Source: Crambe crambe (Eukaryota > Porifera > Demospongiae > Poecilosclerida > Crambeidae). From it: a stretch of 64,000 nt of DNA. Below are positions 1 to 11,141 of this stretch, one piece after another. The position numbers were made by a program, and so were the translations under genes. Location of the stretch: NCBI GenBank assembly GCA_963924555.1, contig OZ004593.1, positions 1,054,001-1,118,000 on the forward strand, in the 5' to 3' direction. A model generated the notes under the pieces. The model did not search any database. It was given only the letters and a program-made list of their open reading frames with translations, and was not told the origin of the DNA. Numbering within the stretch: position 1 is the stretch's first letter; the number at the start of each line of letters is the position of its first letter.

Positions 1-64
1 TGCATGATGCTGTTGTTGAAGAAGGAAGTATGCTAGCCGGAGCTTGCCACTGAGTTTTACGTAC

Positions 65-3000
65 CTCAGATCCAAGTGATGAGCCCCGTCTTCTATCAAG
101 ATTGGAGTGATAGAGTCAGGCAGACCAGGAGTGGATGGCTACAAAGAGAGAAAGTTGATACATGTTCTATGCATTGAAAGCATATTAACACTTTTGCATA
201 ATTATTGGCATTGCATTATGATAATACTATGATATTACATATGTGTGAGGTATTGTATAGCATACAGTGGCTCTTTTTCAGATCATGACAAGGTTGAACA
301 GCCATAAGACATGGTCTTTAAATAGATCCATTCTTGAGTGTGATATATATAGAATATCCAGCACAAGTAAATTGAGAAGATACACAATAGCATTAGGCCT
401 ATAATAATGGTGTCAGACCAAAGCATGACCTTTTGACCTTTTGACCTATGGTAGACTGTCACTGTATCATATAGGTAGTGGTTGTAAAACTCACTGTGAC
501 TCCCCCCACACTCCAGGGGTCAAGAGCACCATTGGAAAAGATGATATTAGAAGAAGTACCAATATCTAGCAAATGGATAGAAATTTATTAAAACTGGTTA
601 GCCATTTTCGTGGGTGCTGAGAGGGAACTAAAGTACCTTTTCCCCAGTATTGCACATTCATCCAATTGTCCCTGTACTGGACTCCATACTTGCCCATGCA
701 GTAGGCTCTGGGGTCATGGGTACTGGGAGGGAACATGTCTGTCTCGTTGTTGGTTTCCGAAGGAAGGTCCATCTGTGTGCAAGCCTGCGAGAGAATGGAG
801 AATGAGAGGGAAGGAGGAAGGGAGGGGTGGAGGGACCCTTGAACCAAACTATGTATGGTACCTGGTAGTCCCAGCTGGTGGCAGCTGGACCAGTGCCGCA
901 TCCCGTTGCATCAGCACACTCTATGAACTCGCTGGCGATGTCAAAGCAAGTGAGATTCCCTTGAGTGCCATTATAGAACAATCCTAAATGAAGTGATAGA
1001 AGTGGATCATATAAACTAAGTCAAGTGCTTGATAAAAATACAGTGTTTGATGATAGTTCTAAATTTTGATTGGTAAAATGAAATTGTCTGGTCATATTTC
1101 AAGGCTGGATGATCCCATAGCTAGCTGTTGATGTGAATTTGACCAGTAAATATAGACCAAAGGGGGGGAATCGTCCAGACATATGCTTATACTGTACTTA
1201 GCTATTAGTGGAATTTGACCAGACAGTCTATAGCATCTCTATAAACAGAATGACCACAATAATCATGATGAATGGAAATCTGATTGACCTTTGCACTGCA
1301 CTGATCTACTTCACTTACCAGCACCCTGAGCCAGCCCGATGGCACGATTGCTCGCTCCCAGGATCAGCTGACAGGCCGTCTTGACAGGAAAAGCAGGGAG
1401 AGGAGCGAGGAAGGAGACTGGGTAGGGGTAGTCCACCATGGCGAGGGACGTGAAGGAGATACGGACCCAACCCTTCAAATGTTCAACCTGAAAGAGCGGA
1501 AGAAGGGGAATGTTAAGAAGGAGGTACTCCACCCCTTCAATGTGAGAACAAAGCAAAGTGCTTGGCAAAATCCTTTCCACGAAATTTCTACTATATTTGT
1601 GCTCGCCCCACAATCAAATGCTACTAGTACATAATGGTGGCAGTGGTGGTGGTAGACTCACCTGATCTTTGGTTAGTGGTTTGCAGAGACTGAAGTATTG
1701 TGTCAGTTGAGTCAAACCTTTTAATTATCATGACAAAACTCAGGTATGTATGATAAACGGTACTCTAACTTACTTACCGAGGTCTCCATTACTGGCTAGA
1801 TCATCGATCATCGAGAATCCCTCCTTCACGTACTGGGGACACTTTGCATCAGCTGCTGCAAAATCCTAGAGTAACAGTACACATTAGCCATACAATGACA
1901 CTATTGTTTGCACCACACTTTCAGACCAGTTTCTCTAGTAGATCAGAGGAGAAATACAAAGACCGTGGGAGCTTACTAGAATCAAGGAGAGGAGAGCCAA
2001 GTGTGCCTTTCTTGACATCCTTTCCAGCATTCTGGGGAACGTAAACACAGTGCCCCACCACTGGCTTTTACTATAAGCATCACTGGTACTTGATATCTGC
2101 TCTAGCCTTCTCAATTCTTGACCACATTTCACATTCAAAACCAGCTTAACTAATTAGATAGCCCCTGGGGAGTTTGGTATTCTTTACAGCTAATTAATCA
2201 TAGAGAAGACTTATCACTTATCTATGGTGTGAAATAGAACCAGTGGTTAGTGATTAACAGCTTCATTGATGAGCTCCCAGGAAGAAGATAAAGAGGTGCT
2301 AATGGGTCTCACCTCTGTTACTTTCTGAAAGAAAGCAGTTCTGCTAACGAGTCCCTCGTCAATGTAGAATATAGGGGCACTGGCAGCCAATGCTCCATCC
2401 ACTACGTTGGGGTACTTGAACCGAAACCAAGCTGCCAGCATTCCTCCATAACTGTCATTAGCACATAATATTAAGTGTTCATAATTATAGAGCAACATAA
2501 CCTTGACTAAATTCTGAATCTCTAAGACCACTTAAAAGTAAATCTTGGCATTGTGCTGAATATTTTGATTCACATTTGAGTGATTTTGGTCTTATAAAAG
2601 AGAGAGGACCAGAGATGAGAGAGAGAGAGGACGTCCAGAGAGGAGAAGGGAGAGAGAGGACCAGAGAGGAGAGGGAGAGAGGAGACCAGAGAGAAGAGGG
2701 AGAGAGAGGACCAGAGAGGAGAGGGAGAGAGAGAGGACCAGAGAGAAGAGGGAGAGAGAGCACTGGAGAGGAGAAGGAGAGAGAGGACCAGAGAGGAGAG
2801 GGAGCAGGAAAGGAGAGTGAAGTGGAGCAAAGGGGAAGGGGAAAAGAGAGTGATGAAAGACCAGAGCTAGAGGTGGATATTGTATACTATATCCCAAGGT
2901 TATCTTAATTGGCACTGATACATGTGAAGGTTTTTCTTCACATTAACCCAATGCCTTGACTGACCTCCCTCCAAACCCGACGACCTTGGTGATCCCCTTG

Positions 3001-4257
3001 TATTGAGTACGGAGTGACTGAATCAGAATCGCATAGTCAGCAAGCGCCTGCTCCACTGTGAGGTAGCCGAGGTTAGATTTGGTGAAGGAATCACTACCGA
3101 ATGGAAGGGACTCCCCATAGTACCTCTATTATGAAAAGTCACAACGTCAGAAGAAAACGATTTCAGTGTTCTAAACCTTACCAGACAACTAATAGACCCC
3201 CTTTCTATTTAGGGAGAAACAGGTATAGCAGCTGTTGAGTACTAAATTTCACCCCAATTTATACTAAACTTCTCGTTTCTATTTTTCTCTAAAATCAAGT
3301 ACATACATGTTCAGCGAAGACCACCAAAGCACTGAATTCCTCGGCCAGGGTCATGATGAAGCCAGAATTATCGAAGAAGGATTCTATTGGACCTTCATTG
3401 CCACAATAGAAGAAGAGTGGACCAGTGCCTCGCCACTGTATCTCTGCAGCAAGAATTAAGCAAGTAAGCACTAACATCAAGAATGCTTTTTCCATGCACC
3501 ATTATAGATGACATTCCTCTCTTTTGTGGACAATAGGCCTAGATTATAAAGAGGTTCTATGTACTTTCATAACCGTATTCCACTACTTTATGTAGCGATT
3601 CCGGAAACCATACACTTCCTGAAACTTTGGCCGGCCAGCGCAGCCTGACGGTTATAGAAGCGCTTGATGTTTAGATATCACTAGCTAGCTTATAACAAGG
3701 CCTACCTGCTGGTGTGGGTTAACCAAAGAACAGGTGAAGCACATAGATGTTATACAGATTTACCGTTTTCCCCATATAAATCTCCATAGAACTAAAAATC
3801 AACGGCGCTAACTGTGAACATAACACACTGGTTCATTTGGTGTTTGAGTAGTTAGTACATTTATTAAGCTGCTGCTAGATATGAGTTAAGCGTTCATGTG
3901 TTGATTGATCTTTGAGATAGAGCTAGTTATATGTGGGCAGGTCTAGCTTCCGGAATCACTACTTTTATGTCCTTGAAAACCCACTTCTCTTAATACAATG
4001 TTAGATATCAAAGGTTGCACTCATACGATATCTTTCTAAATATAACCTGAGAAGAGGTATTTTTGGTTCCACACTTGAGTGTTGACGTAATTGAAATGAT
4101 CCACTTGCTGGCTTATGTAGCGGGGGAAATAGGGAGGTGGGGGGATCCAGTCCCTGGAGGTTCCCTTCTTCTCCAGGAACTCTCCCTGAGTGAAGTATGG
4201 GTTGGCATTCCTCGCAAAGTAGAAGAGGGCTAAGAGGATTATAGTAAATCTCATCAC
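65..4257 (-). CDS. Serine carboxypeptidase S28 family (lysosomal Pro-X carboxypeptidase / DPP2-like), 3' partial
   Basis: A family S28 serine peptidase, which in animals cleaves next to proline in lysosomes or after secretion. Exons on the minus strand, 5' to 3': 4257-4047, 3443-3307, 3125-2965, 2451-2313, 1865-1778, 1689-1662, 1487-1319, 983-862, 784-637, 565-495, 138-65. Exon 1 begins MMRFTIILLALFYFARNA, a signal peptide, followed by QQVDHF, typical of the family. Later landmarks are FAEH/RYYGESLPFG, the nucleophile GGSYGGMLAAW (Ser split across a junction), MVDYPYP, the acid in NGALDPWS and the histidine in GAHHLDLR, so Ser, Asp and His are all present and in order. The final exon is missing because the donor after LDLR lies at the window edge. 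PRCP and DPP7 cannot be told apart by eye. Family call is firm; small exons are less sure. Confidence 0.88.
2590..2835. repeat. Purine-rich (AGAG/GGACCAGAGAGG) minisatellite in carboxypeptidase intron
   Basis: Degenerate tandem copies of a unit close to GAGAGAGGACCAGAGAGGAG. It lies in the intron between the exons at 3125-2965 and 2451-2313. On the coding (minus) strand it is a pyrimidine tract 140-380 bp upstream of the acceptor. Long open frames across it in several phases are by-products of the repeat. Confidence 0.85.
3598..3958. mobile_element. Small inverted-repeat element in carboxypeptidase intron 1
   Basis: The segment begins GATTCCGGAA and ends TTCCGGAATC, a short terminal inverted repeat that may extend outward to GTAGYGATTCCGGAA. 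It contains no coding sequence. Similar T-rich flanks (ACTTTAT on the left, CTTTTATG on the right) hint at a target duplication, but this is not exact. A miniature DNA transposon is the simplest reading. Confidence 0.4.
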
Positions 4258-4498
4258 TTAATCATCTAATTAATATTAATTTAACCACAAATTGAACACG
4301 TGACTTTATAATTGGCCATGACGTCATTGGCATGTGAACGATCGATCGCGCAAGAAGATGTTTGTATAGGTAGGTACCTACACTACTAGTTAAGTCTCTG
4401 GGAGCCGAACTCTTTCAGCTTGTCTTCAGGAAAAGTTTATTTCTCTTCGATACTGCAATAATTAACCGTGCCAGTCCTACGTCGGGAAGGCTAAAATC
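4258..4498. promoter_or_regulatory. Divergent promoter with CRE palindrome and CACGTGAC E-box
   Basis: Only 241 bp separate the start codons of the minus-strand carboxypeptidase and the plus-strand PPxY gene. Within it are CACGTGAC (4297-4304), a perfect CRE palindrome TGACGTCA (4319-4326) and two ATTGG (inverted CCAAT) boxes nearby. CACGTGAC is the core of the CLEAR/TFE-MITF site found at many lysosomal genes in animals. Site identity is seen; function is inferred. Confidence 0.55.
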
Positions 4499-5122
4499 AT
4501 GAGTAAGTGGATGTGGTTAGGCTAGGATCTTTTGTTAAAGTTAGCTGGCTATAGAGCTAGCTTATTCAATTTTAAGATGTCTTATGGAAGTTAGACTAGG
4601 TTTTCGAGTACCTAGCTCAAGTTATAATATAGCCAGCCAGCCAGCCAGTCTGTAGCTGTCTCATTTAATTATTCACCATAATTTTAATTTTTGGCGATGA
4701 AACATCAGCTCTTGCATGGACCAAGATGTTTGTTACTGTACACAGGGTCCAATTGGGACTGTTGTTTGATGACAAATTGACTGGGGCTAGAGATGATATT
4801 AAGGAATTTGGCCACTGGTACTTCCCTTATAAATCTCACTGAAAGTGGATTAGTGTAGCTATAACCCTAGGCCCTATTCCACAGTTTGTTTTTCTTTCAA
4901 GTGGTGTACTATTTTCTCAATCACCACAGGTGCATTTGTTATATGTTGTGAAATGTGTTGTTAGAATTTAAGGAATGGAGGTATGGTAGTCACTGGGTAA
5001 GAGGTATGTATCAATTGGTCACTTAGCATATCATTGGTCAGAAATCAGACTTTCAATTGGACAATATAGTTCATAAGTGAGCTTCAGTAATTGTGATTAT
5101 TGGTGATTATTATTATTATTAT

Positions 5123-5174
<52 letters not shown>

Positions 5175-5703
5175 ACAGTGTGCTTAGAAACAGTTGATTT
5201 CCTAGGCATGAAATAAAAAACACTAATATTGAAATAGGGACATGTGGCTAATTAAACACACACACACAAGCATACTATCTGTTTATGGTCTGGTAGAACG
5301 GAGTTGAGCCTATGATTATTAAGGAGGGGGCCATATGGTTGGGTATCACCTAAAAGGAATTTACCATAGACAAAAAAGGCATTTACCCACTCCTTCATAT
5401 GTACCTCTAGAAGACCTAAGTTTTTTGGCAATTAAATTTAAAGGTGTGTATGCACCTGTTACTATTATGCTTCCATCATACATGATGTGTTCTTCTAACA
5501 GGACAGAAAGTTATTTATACTGTTTACAATAGCAATTAGTTCCGACAGTTTTCCCTTTCATTTCATTCCTTTATAGTTGAGCGTCACTGGTACACATGTA
5601 TGTATTCTACACGCGTACATGATCCATACCATTCAATTTTATAGTTTAATGAGTGGATATGTGTAGTTTTACTGAGTGCTTTCACTAATATTGCTTACAG
5701 AGA

Positions 5704-5779
<76 letters not shown>

Positions 5780-7906
5780 GGTAATGTATATTTCATTGTG
5801 ATTCCTATCGTGGTTGTCGTTGTGATACTCAAACTGTGCCTCATCTTCTGGCGTATTTGGTTGTACCAGAAGAGGCGGGAGAGGGTGGTGCTGGTACAAG
5901 GACAAGGGACGACTCAGAGACACATAGTAGCACAGGAAGCTCAGAGACCCACGTAAGTTATAGTTACTCTTAGGATGAAGTTACAAATTGCATAAATAAG
6001 GTGAACTTCAAAAGGATTTTGTATCAATTGGAGCAACCCCTGGAAGTCTGAGTATGGTTAGCTGTGTCTACCACAGGGAGGGCTAAGCCAAGCAGGTCTG
6101 GGGGGATTTTTTGTAGTGGTATCCTGTGACTCCCGTTAGGTTTCATGCACATTCTTCACATACTCAGCACCACCACACTTTCTATGAATTAAATTATAGG
6201 GTCATACCCCTCAATTATAGGGTCATTTATAGGGTACTCCTTACGGAAGATATAACTTCTCTCTGTGGTGGGGAGGTAGAACTTTTAAGGGTCATGTTTA
6301 TAAATAAGGTGTATGGTTGGCAGAGCTATAAACAGGATGTGCTTATGTACTACTTAGTATGACAGGATTACTGTCGTGTGATCATTTGAGTGGCCATTTC
6401 CATGAATCAAAAGAAGCTCATATATACTGGAGAAAGGGTTTCTGTAATGGTAACATCAACTCCTCCTACTGCACTGCAGTATGTATAATATAGGGTTGGT
6501 TGCAGACGTGTAGTATTGAGTCACCATCATTTAACCTAGGGAAGGTTAGAGTTGCCACCGTGTAGGTATGGGGAAGGTTAGTGTTGCCACCATGTAACTT
6601 GCACAGCAGTACAGGGAAGGTTTGACCATTGCTGAGTATAGTCTCCATGTAGTGATAACAAGTTAGTCTTTTAAAAGACTATTAATGCCTCGGCACTTCA
6701 ATGCAATCTTTTCATTAAACATTCTAAATAATGCGCACTGAGCAACATGGCTTATTGTAGTAAGGTTAGTATTTACACAGCTAGTATTCTTGCTGTTCAA
6801 TGCTTTCAAACTGCCATTTTGAATGGTTATTCTCAATAGCTTGATTGAAGTATGTGTACTGGATTCTCTCATAGTTTGGTCTTAGTTCTTTCACCATGGC
6901 TCTCTCTTTGGCTCTTCAAACGATCACTAGTTCATCTCTTTGGCACTTCAAACGATCACTAGTTCTTGTGCATTGCAATCTCTGTTGTTTTTGTTCACTG
7001 CTGCCTTTTAGTCAGTTCTCTGGATGTCATATTAAATGGGCTTGATTTATTGGCAAAGATGGCCAAGAAGCATCAGCACCAGCACTCACCAGCGTAGTGA
7101 TTGCGAGCCTGAGCCTAATGTTTGTCTAGTAACTTGTGTCAGATTAATGCACGTGCTCAATACGCATCATCGTGCATCATTGCACGTGCGTGTGAAACGT
7201 ACCACCATGCATGCATAGCTAGCTAGTCGCCTCCAGACTGCGCCTCGGCACTTTGGTGCCGAGGCAAAAAAAGCTAGAGGAGTTAGCTAACTTGACTCAG
7301 CAAATTAGGTGCCCCCCTTGTTTTAAGTGATAATGGTAAGATTCCATTTATTGGAGTGCCTGTACTTAAAATACAGAAACTTGGTGGACCATTTCATTTT
7401 TTCGCTCTTCTTGCTTGTATAGGGCCAGGGTGGTTCAGGTCCAGCGAAGTGTGGGACCAGAAGGGTTCACTCAGAGAACATCCTATGCCATTTCCCAGCC
7501 TGGCCTCCCCACCAGACAAGTCACTCGCACCATCGTTGTCAGGCCAAGTGACAACAGACGTCCGAATGATCCTAACCTCCCCCCGTCTTACGATCAGGCT
7601 GTCACCGGCAAGGATAAGTCGGTTAAGGTAGAGGAACCGCCAAAGACTCAAACTAATTTACCCCCGCCACCTGGAACAGGAGCGACGGCTGTTCCCAATT
7701 ATGATAGCAATCTGCCTCCCACTGCTCCTCCCCCTCCTCCTCCATTCCAAGACGAGGGGGTGTACCAGGCACCTTATGGAACTGCAGATCTCCTGCCTCC
7801 TCCTGCATACTCCTCTTATCCACCCCCTCCTCCTCCCTCTGCCCCTGTTATTGACTCACAAGATGACAGTGCTGAAGTGGATGACACCAGGCCACTGCTA
7901 GCTTGA
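4499..7906 (+). CDS. Single-pass membrane protein with PPxY motifs and proline-rich tail (PPxY gene 1)
   Basis: Three coding exons: 4499-4502 (ATG plus one base), 5781-5952 and 7423-7906. The phases join cleanly to give about 219 residues. The protein starts MSNVYFIVIPIVVVVVILKL, so a membrane helix begins almost at residue 5 with no separate signal peptide. A basic stop-transfer (YQKRRERV) follows. The cytoplasmic tail has LPPSYDQAV (PPSY) and LPPPAYSSY (PPAY), both WW-domain ligands of the NEDD4 class, poly-proline runs, and ends DDTRPLLA, which contains an acidic dileucine pattern (DTRPLL). The architecture recalls WBP1/VOPP1-type endolysosomal adaptors, but I see no clear orthology. Intron 1 ends in a 68-bp CT microsatellite used as the polypyrimidine tract. 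It shares a divergent promoter with the carboxypeptidase. Confidence 0.78.
5124..5170. repeat. (GA)n microsatellite
   Basis: A nearly pure GA run preceded by a short (TTA)n stretch, in intron 1 of PPxY gene 1 and away from its splice sites. Confidence 0.95.
5709..5780. repeat. (CT)n microsatellite abutting a 3' splice site
   Basis: About 34 CT units run straight into CCAG at 5777-5780, the acceptor of exon 2 of PPxY gene 1. The simple repeat is therefore the polypyrimidine tract. Confidence 0.95.
6684..7264. mobile_element. Possible small inverted-repeat element ending in a hairpin
   Basis: GCCTCGGCAC occurs near 6687 and its inverse GTGCCGAGGC ends at 7264. A second direct copy at 7241 makes a 24-bp hairpin (10-bp arms, TTTG loop) at the right edge. 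Between them are two copies of TTGGCACTTCAAACGATCAC and no credible coding exon. No target duplication is visible, so an element is only suggested. It lies in intron 2 of PPxY gene 1. Confidence 0.35.
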
Positions 7907-8149
7907 ATATTTATACATAATATGACATAATTTTTAAATCTAAAGTATACACCATTGACTATAAAGTTCATGCAGTACTTTATCATAAATTTTGAGTTAG
8001 ACATTGACTTACTCCTTGGGGAGATTATGTATCCACTTTCATTTACAGTGCATCTGATCTGTCCTGTTGTACATTGTGTGTATGATTATAATTATGATTC
8101 ATTGTGATAATTTAGGGAAATGAACTAGGCATGCGTAGGTTCACCGTCA
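7907..8149. other. 3' flank of PPxY gene 1
   Basis: AT-rich sequence after the stop codon at 7904-7906, probably 3' UTR and downstream flank. I see no gene or repeat until the transposon begins at 8157. Confidence 0.4.
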
Positions 8150-8156
8150 CCCGTAC

Positions 8157-10381
8157 CATAGATACTATAACCTCCGGACACGGGATTGGAAACGGGTGAT
8201 TCGCGCGAGATTTTAGGATACAATCCGCGTTGTTTGCTGAGTCAGCAAAGACGTTGCCAAACAGTAGCTAAGGCAAGTATTTCGATAATGGCTGAAGCTA
8301 TAGGAGAAACGTCTTCAACTACAAGTAAGCAAAGATTGTAACCTTAAATCCAGCTATTTTAGCTATGTAATTCACTTTTTAGGCCCCTCTCAATTCTGAG
8401 ATACTCATTCTAAAAGAAGATAATGGGTTTAAACTTCCTTCATCAAACGCTTCTGCATCTCTGCAAGCTGCAAGAGAGTTATATGCATGGTGCCTGGACT
8501 GCAGGAATGAATGTTAGCTTTCAAGTTTTGCTTTAATCCATAGCAAACTTGAAATTTATTCATCGGATGAATTCATCTTAATGTGGAAGAAATTCTTGGT
8601 GTCATTACCAAAATATGGTGGATTTCCCATCTTCCAGAATATCATCTGATAGGTTTTTTAGGTGAACATGATGGGGGATCTACTGTTACAGCAGCATGTC
8701 CATTTTGATACATTTATAGAACTGTGAAGGACAGAGTCCATGGTGAAAAAATATGTATGGAGTGGTTATCGAGTTTAGAGGAACTTTTGGATGAAGAGCT
8801 AGCTATAGAAGAAGCAGCAGTCCAATCTTCAGCAACTGGATCCTCAATGTGAACAGAAGTGGCTTGTATTTTGTATTAGATCTATATAGATGATGCATTT
8901 GACATTTTTATTGATTAAAAAATGAGGTAGCTATACTATTGTACGAGCAATTAAGGCTAGAGAAATATCATGTGGAAAAAAGATGAAATCATGGAAGAAG
9001 TAATGAGAGATGAATGAATTGGTCTATATATAGTTGCACTGGATATGAATGTCGAAATTGGGAAGGAGTTGCTGAAAATGATCATTGAAGGGTGGAGTGA
9101 GTTCTCATTTGGTGGTGCGTGGTTGAAACTTTAAGCAGAGGTCGAAAAAGTCCCTCCAATGTTCTAAAGGACTGTGCAAAGTCCTCATCACCAATAATCA
9201 AGAATTCATGCAGCATGCATATTTTTTTTTTGTTATAATGATTCATTCATGTTTGGAAATCATTCTCTGCTTTGCATTTTCTTTTTCCAAATCAGGCTTG
9301 GAACTGTGAGCCCTGCAATTGCCTCTAACTGGACCTTTGCAAAATGTATTAATCACCCATAGTGCTTGAGTGTTGTTGATAAATTCCTCGACGCTGGGAT
9401 TATCATGAGTTCCACCTCTTTGTCGCTGGCACCCAAAAAACTTTTCAGAAGGTGCTCACTCAATTTTTTTTAACTCCATCAATGGAAAACAGAATATTCC
9501 ATAAATGATAATACTGAATATTAGCAAGCTAACAAGAAGCTCTAGCTACCTGTCATTTTCAAACCCAGCAAGGTCTCAGGGCTAAGGAGCATTTTCTTTT
9601 TCTGAACTTTGGAAAACCCTTTCCTTGCTTTTATGCTCCATCCAAATAGACAAGAATAGACAAGAAACTCTTCTTTTAGCCACTATATATAAAAAAAATC
9701 GTCACAGGTAGGAGTAGCTATCCATGCATTCAGTTCAGAGTTGACCAAATTGGGTTTTTAAAGTTTATGGTTATAGCATATTTATGATGTGTAACTTAAG
9801 GCCTACACTAAAAGTCAACTACTCTAACTATGCACATGCAAAACTACTTTTATTTTGCTACAACATCAACTAGTTATTTTTCATAGTAAACTTCTCCCAG
9901 ACTGGTAAATTGAGCACACAATTACACACATTAATGGCCTCCTGAACTTACAAAACCCAGATTTTTTTCCAGTAATATTCAAGTCTTAGAAAAAAAAGCA
10001 TTCTATAACAAACTTTATCTCTATGTATACCATTTGGTGGAAAATTTAATGCAAAATAGCTTAATTCAACACAGAAAACCTTTCACACAGTTTTCTTCTC
10101 CAGGAATTGACCAACCACGGCAAAAACTAGCCATATCAATGAACTAGGGTTTAAAATTTTGTTTTAAGTATCAAAATGAGTAGTATAAAGTATTAGACAA
10201 AACTGTTTTCTTACTGGCTCGCTCTATTCATCCGTTTCAGAGCGATGTCTTTATTCTCTTTTTATGTGCGGTCAACAAAAATTACAACGCGGAGTGCACG
10301 CAAGCAATTCAATGGTTGTCATAGGCGCACGTGAGCCCGTTTCCAATCCCGTGTCCGGAGCTCGAGGTTATAGTATCTATG
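8157..10381. mobile_element. Degenerate class II DNA transposon, 2,225 bp, 7-bp target duplication
   Basis: The ends are inverted copies of CATAGATACTATAACCTC... through GGACACGGGATTGGAAACGGG, about 45 bp per arm; the right arm has an extra CGAGCT inside. CCCGTAC flanks the element directly at 8150-8156 and 10382-10388, a clean 7-bp target-site duplication. The interior is AT-rich. It has one plausible first exon at 8288 (MAEAIGETSSTT, then a GTAAGC donor) but no long reading frame; every frame I followed has frequent stops. The superfamily is not recognised: 7-8 bp duplications occur in P-type and hAT-type elements, and the CA terminus does not decide. Probably non-autonomous or decayed. Confidence 0.75.
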
Positions 10382-10388
10382 CCCGTAC

Positions 10389-11141
10389 GTGGCCGTGCTG
10401 CGCTCCAGGCTAAAGCGCGGGAAATTCAATATTACTCTTCCAGAAATTTCAAGCTTGACTGCTTCTGCAAGCTCTGGTACTTTAGTTAACATAAATGGTG
10501 ACATAAATGGTTCAAGATCAAGCCCATGCAATCATTTCCAGCTCCCTCAGTCCCTCTTGTGTCTACCCAGCCATGACATGGTGTATGTAGTCTCGCGCGC
10601 CAGACGTATTTTTTGCGAGGAGGGGATGGAAAAAAGTGCGGCTGGCTAGTGAGACTAGACATGGTGCTGAAGCTGTACACACTGGATCCCTTAGTTACAT
10701 ATAAAATTGAATACATCTCTCCCTTCCTTGTACTTGTGTAGCCATTTTGACATGATTGCTGGTGTCAAATCTGTTTTTCTGTAGCTGAATAAAGAACGTT
10801 TAGTGAGCTTCTGTTGACCTGAACGACTAGTGTAACACTAAGCCTATTATATTCATCCTAGGCCTATAAATGCCTCCATGAGAGGGTGACCTCTTCCAAT
10901 ACATACACCATTGTTTTCCTACATAGCTACAGGGTACTACATACAGGGACTTTATTGTACCCACAAGAATTCCAGAAGACTTTGAGAAAGTAAGATTTGT
11001 TTGTTGAATAAAAGAATTATCTATGATAGCATGACATAAAAAGATGGCAAAACAAGACATGATTTAGTTAAAATAATAATGATAATATTATTATTATTAG
11101 GTGGTGGTTGTACACACCAAAACTATACACTCATGTATTAT
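10389..11141. other. Intergenic stretch between transposon and PPxY gene 2
   Basis: No exon I can support. An 86-codon plus frame at 10389-10649 lacks similarity I recognise and has no matching splice context. At 10590-10658 a short segment begins AGTCTCGCGCGCCAGACG and ends AGTGAGACT, possibly the remnant of a tiny inverted-repeat element. Towards 11100 there is a (TTA/AAT)n tract. Confidence 0.3.

Noticed and set aside
2485-2915. Frames rich in SLPLLSGPLS on minus and RGPERRGRE on plus
   Set aside because: Repeat translation inside an intron of the carboxypeptidase.
3295-3495. Signal-peptide-like start MEKAFLMLVLTCLILAAEIQ on minus
   Set aside because: The hydrophobic part is intron read-through. 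The acceptor TGCTGCAG joins EIQWRGTG to the real first exon at 4047-4257, which has its own signal peptide.
10389-10649. 86-codon plus frame next to the 2.2-kb transposon
   Set aside because: No recognisable domain, no splice partners, and it overlaps a possible inverted-repeat remnant.
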